A stretch of DNA of 7,700 nt from Gammaproteobacteria bacterium. Its GTDB lineage: Bacteria; Pseudomonadota; Gammaproteobacteria; Steroidobacterales; Steroidobacteraceae. Positions 6,670-7,700 of the stretch are shown in pieces. Position 1 is the first letter of the stretch, and the number at the start of each line of letters is the position of its first letter. The DNA lies in assembly GCA_025350345.1 (NCBI GenBank), contig JANXYA010000025.1, positions 1 through 7,700 on the forward strand. The letters run 5' to 3'. The translations under genes were made by a program, and so were the position numbers. Under the pieces are notes generated by a model. That model had not been told where the DNA came from. It ran no database searches and saw only the letters and a program-made list of their open reading frames with translations.

Positions 6670-7224
6670 CTAGTTGCGGTCAGGCGTTCGCTTCGCCATG
6701 GGCAAGAAATCGATGGTCAGCTCGGCGCCAATCGGCCACTTGACCGGCTCTCCAGCCACATAGCCGTGCGTGGCATAGAACCTGATGCCGGGAAGCGTGG
6801 CCATCAGTTCGAAGCGAGTGAACCCGTGCGCGACTGCCTCTTGCTCACACCGCGCGAGTATGGATTCACCAATGCCGCGGCGTACGAAATCCGGATGCAC
6901 GAAGAAGGCACGTATCTTGGCGGCATCCCGACCGGGTTCCAGTTCGCTCGCGTCGCGGTCGGGACGCGCGTCGCCGCCAAAGAGCGTCCGACGGCGGCTC
7001 CAGCCCCCGCAACCCACAAGCTGGCCCCCATGCTCCACGACAAAGTACGTGCCGTCTCGAATCAACTGGGTGTCGACGCCGAACGCGCCGCGTAAGGCGC
7101 CCTCGATCTGCGCGTGGCTGTAATCGCGTGCGCCCAGCGTGCGGGCCGACAAGGCGATGAGCGCTTCGAGGGCACCGAGATCGCTGAGTGTCGCGCGGCG
7201 AAGAACGTGATCCGGAGGGAGCAT
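6670..7224 (-). CDS. GNAT-family N-acetyltransferase
   Basis: A 184-residue GCN5-related acetyltransferase that would transfer acetyl from acetyl-CoA to an amine. Motif A is KIRAFFVHPDFVRRGIGESI (residues 103-122), with the pyrophosphate-binding RRGIG loop at 115-119. Motif B, GIRFYATHGY at 146-155, includes the usual Tyr near the CoA thiol. The N-terminus (RRATLSDLGALEALI, 9-23) is the normal first strand and helix. Between strands 3 and 4 there is a longer charged loop (about 76-102). The gene is complete and convergent with the MFS gene: the two stops are 23 bases apart. The ATG at 7224 has no clear Shine-Dalgarno sequence and only 25 bases separate it from a strong hairpin upstream, so it may depend on read-through from the receptor gene. 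The acceptor substrate cannot be predicted, and a link to the plus-strand operon is not shown. Confidence 0.88.
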   Translation of the reverse strand: MLPPDHVLRRATLSDLGALEALIALSARTLGARDYSHAQIEGALRGAFGVDTQLIRDGTYFVVEHGGQLVGCGGWSRRRTLFGGDARPDRDASELEPGRDAAKIRAFFVHPDFVRRGIGESILARCEQEAVAHGFTRFELMATLPGIRFYATHGYVAGEPVKWPIGAELTIDFLPMAKRTPDRN

Positions 7225-7249
7225 GGAGTGTCTGACTCGACCGAACGCC

Positions 7250-7277
7250 CCACCGGGCCAGCCGTCTGGCCCGGTGG
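7250..7277 (-). terminator. Strong perfect stem-loop, probable transcription terminator of the TonB receptor gene
   Basis: CCACCGGGCCAG (7250-7261) and CTGGCCCGGTGG (7266-7277) form a perfect 12-bp GC-rich stem with a four-base loop. It lies between the receptor stop (7339) and the GNAT start (7224), both on the minus strand. The minus-strand sequence after the stem is GGCGTTCGG, with no real U tract, so termination could be partial or the stem could protect the mRNA 3' end. Confidence 0.55.
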
Positions 7278-7286
7278 TTGTGGATC

Positions 7287-7320
7287 CGGGGAAACCCCGT
7301 CAGGCTGCGCTACGAGCCTG
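7287..7320 (-). other. Two small stem-loops in the receptor-GNAT intergenic region
   Basis: Two hairpins precede the main stem in the minus-strand transcript. AGCCTG/CAGGCT (7315-7320 with 7301-7306) is a 6-bp stem with an 8-base loop. CGGGG/CCCCG (7287-7291 with 7295-7299) is a 5-bp stem with a 3-base loop (TTT on the minus strand). They are separated by one base. Short GC-rich stems arise easily by chance, so their role is uncertain. Confidence 0.35.
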
Positions 7321-7338
7321 TGTAAGCGCGCAACGCCC

Positions 7339-7700
7339 TCAGAACGTCGCACCCACCCGGACGTACCAGAATGCACCGTTGTAGCCGAACGGGCCGCCGG
7401 TACGCGGGTAGCGCTCGCCATCTCCGAGGCCGCCAGTCAAAGGATTGACGCCGTTGACGACATCCGGCATGGCGTTGAAAATATTGCGCCCGCCGATGGC
7501 CGCGGTGATGTGATTCGCGAATCGGTAAGAGAATTCTGCGTCGGTGGTCTCCTTGGCAGAGAACAACTGGCCCGGATAGTCATTCTGATCGCGATACGTT
7601 CCGTAGTAATTTTCGTGCAACGTCACCCGAATGTTGCTGAGTGTGTAGTCCAGATTCAGGTTGACGCGATCATTCGGAGCATAGTGCTCGATGTCGATGA
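7339..7700 (-). CDS. TonB-dependent outer-membrane receptor, C-terminal end (partial, continues beyond window)
   Basis: The last roughly 120 residues of a TonB-dependent receptor, an outer-membrane beta-barrel that imports siderophores, sugars, peptides or similar ligands using TonB energy. The frame stays open from the window edge to TGA at 7341-7339. Alternating barrel strands are visible: VNLNLDYTLSNIRVTLHENYY, then DAEFSYRFANHITAAIGGRN, then a last strand AFWYVRVGATF ending in the terminal Phe needed by the BAM machinery. The motif GGRNIFNAMPD is the usual last-but-one strand and loop of these receptors (often N-I-F-N/D-x-x-P), and a YPRTGGPFGYNGAFW stretch precedes the final strand. The apparent GTG start at 7626 is internal, since matching barrel sequence runs upstream of it to the edge. 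The plug domain, TonB box and signal peptide are outside the window, so the ligand cannot be inferred. A stem-loop follows the gene. Confidence 0.88.
   Translation of the reverse strand, partial: IDIEHYAPNDRVNLNLDYTLSNIRVTLHENYYGTYRDQNDYPGQLFSAKETTDAEFSYRFANHITAAIGGRNIFNAMPDVVNGVNPLTGGLGDGERYPRTGGPFGYNGAFWYVRVGATF

Noticed and set aside
6121..7095. 324-codon plus-strand open frame crossing the MFS and GNAT genes
   Set aside because: It overlaps two recognisable genes in wrong frames and has no transmembrane or domain pattern of its own.

Overview
The window is GC-rich, densely coding bacterial DNA. The minus-strand gene at the right edge encodes the C-terminus of a TonB-dependent outer-membrane receptor, so the host is Gram-negative. 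GC richness together with TonB receptors, S9 peptidases and amidohydrolases fits Proteobacteria, possibly a gammaproteobacterium of the Xanthomonadales/Steroidobacter kind. That placement is an inference from style, not from a marker gene.

Layout: positions 1-6646 hold five plus-strand genes packed like one operon. They are (i) the C-terminal catalytic part of an S9-family (prolyl oligopeptidase/DPP-like) serine peptidase, whose frame is interrupted by a TAG at 8-10; (ii) a DAO/GlpO-type FAD-dependent oxidoreductase (996-2366), overlapping gene (i) by 8 bases; (iii) a PYROXD2/phytoene-desaturase-like FAD oxidoreductase (2393-4000), starting at GTG after a 26-base gap; (iv) a metal-dependent amidohydrolase of the imidazolonepropionase/Xaa-Pro-dipeptidase-like group with a probable signal peptide (3997-5334), joined to (iii) by an ATGA overlap; and (v) a 12-TM major facilitator transporter resembling the anion:cation symporter family (5342-6646), 7 bases further on. 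No operon promoter is visible because the 5' end lies outside the window.

Positions 6670-7700 run on the minus strand: a GNAT acetyltransferase (6670-7224) convergent with the transporter, then a 114-base gap holding three successive stem-loops, then the receptor C-terminus (7339-7700, continuing past the edge).

Reading the operon together: two hydrolases of peptidase-like families, two flavoenzymes and an organic-anion/dipeptide-type importer suggest uptake and breakdown of a peptide-like or amino-acid-derived compound. A possible order is hydrolysis outside the cytoplasm by the amidohydrolase, import by the MFS protein, and oxidation by the two flavoproteins. The gene contents and spacing are seen directly; the pathway and its substrate are inferred and unknown. 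The receptor may or may not belong to the same system. No mobile element, tRNA, rRNA or CRISPR array is present.
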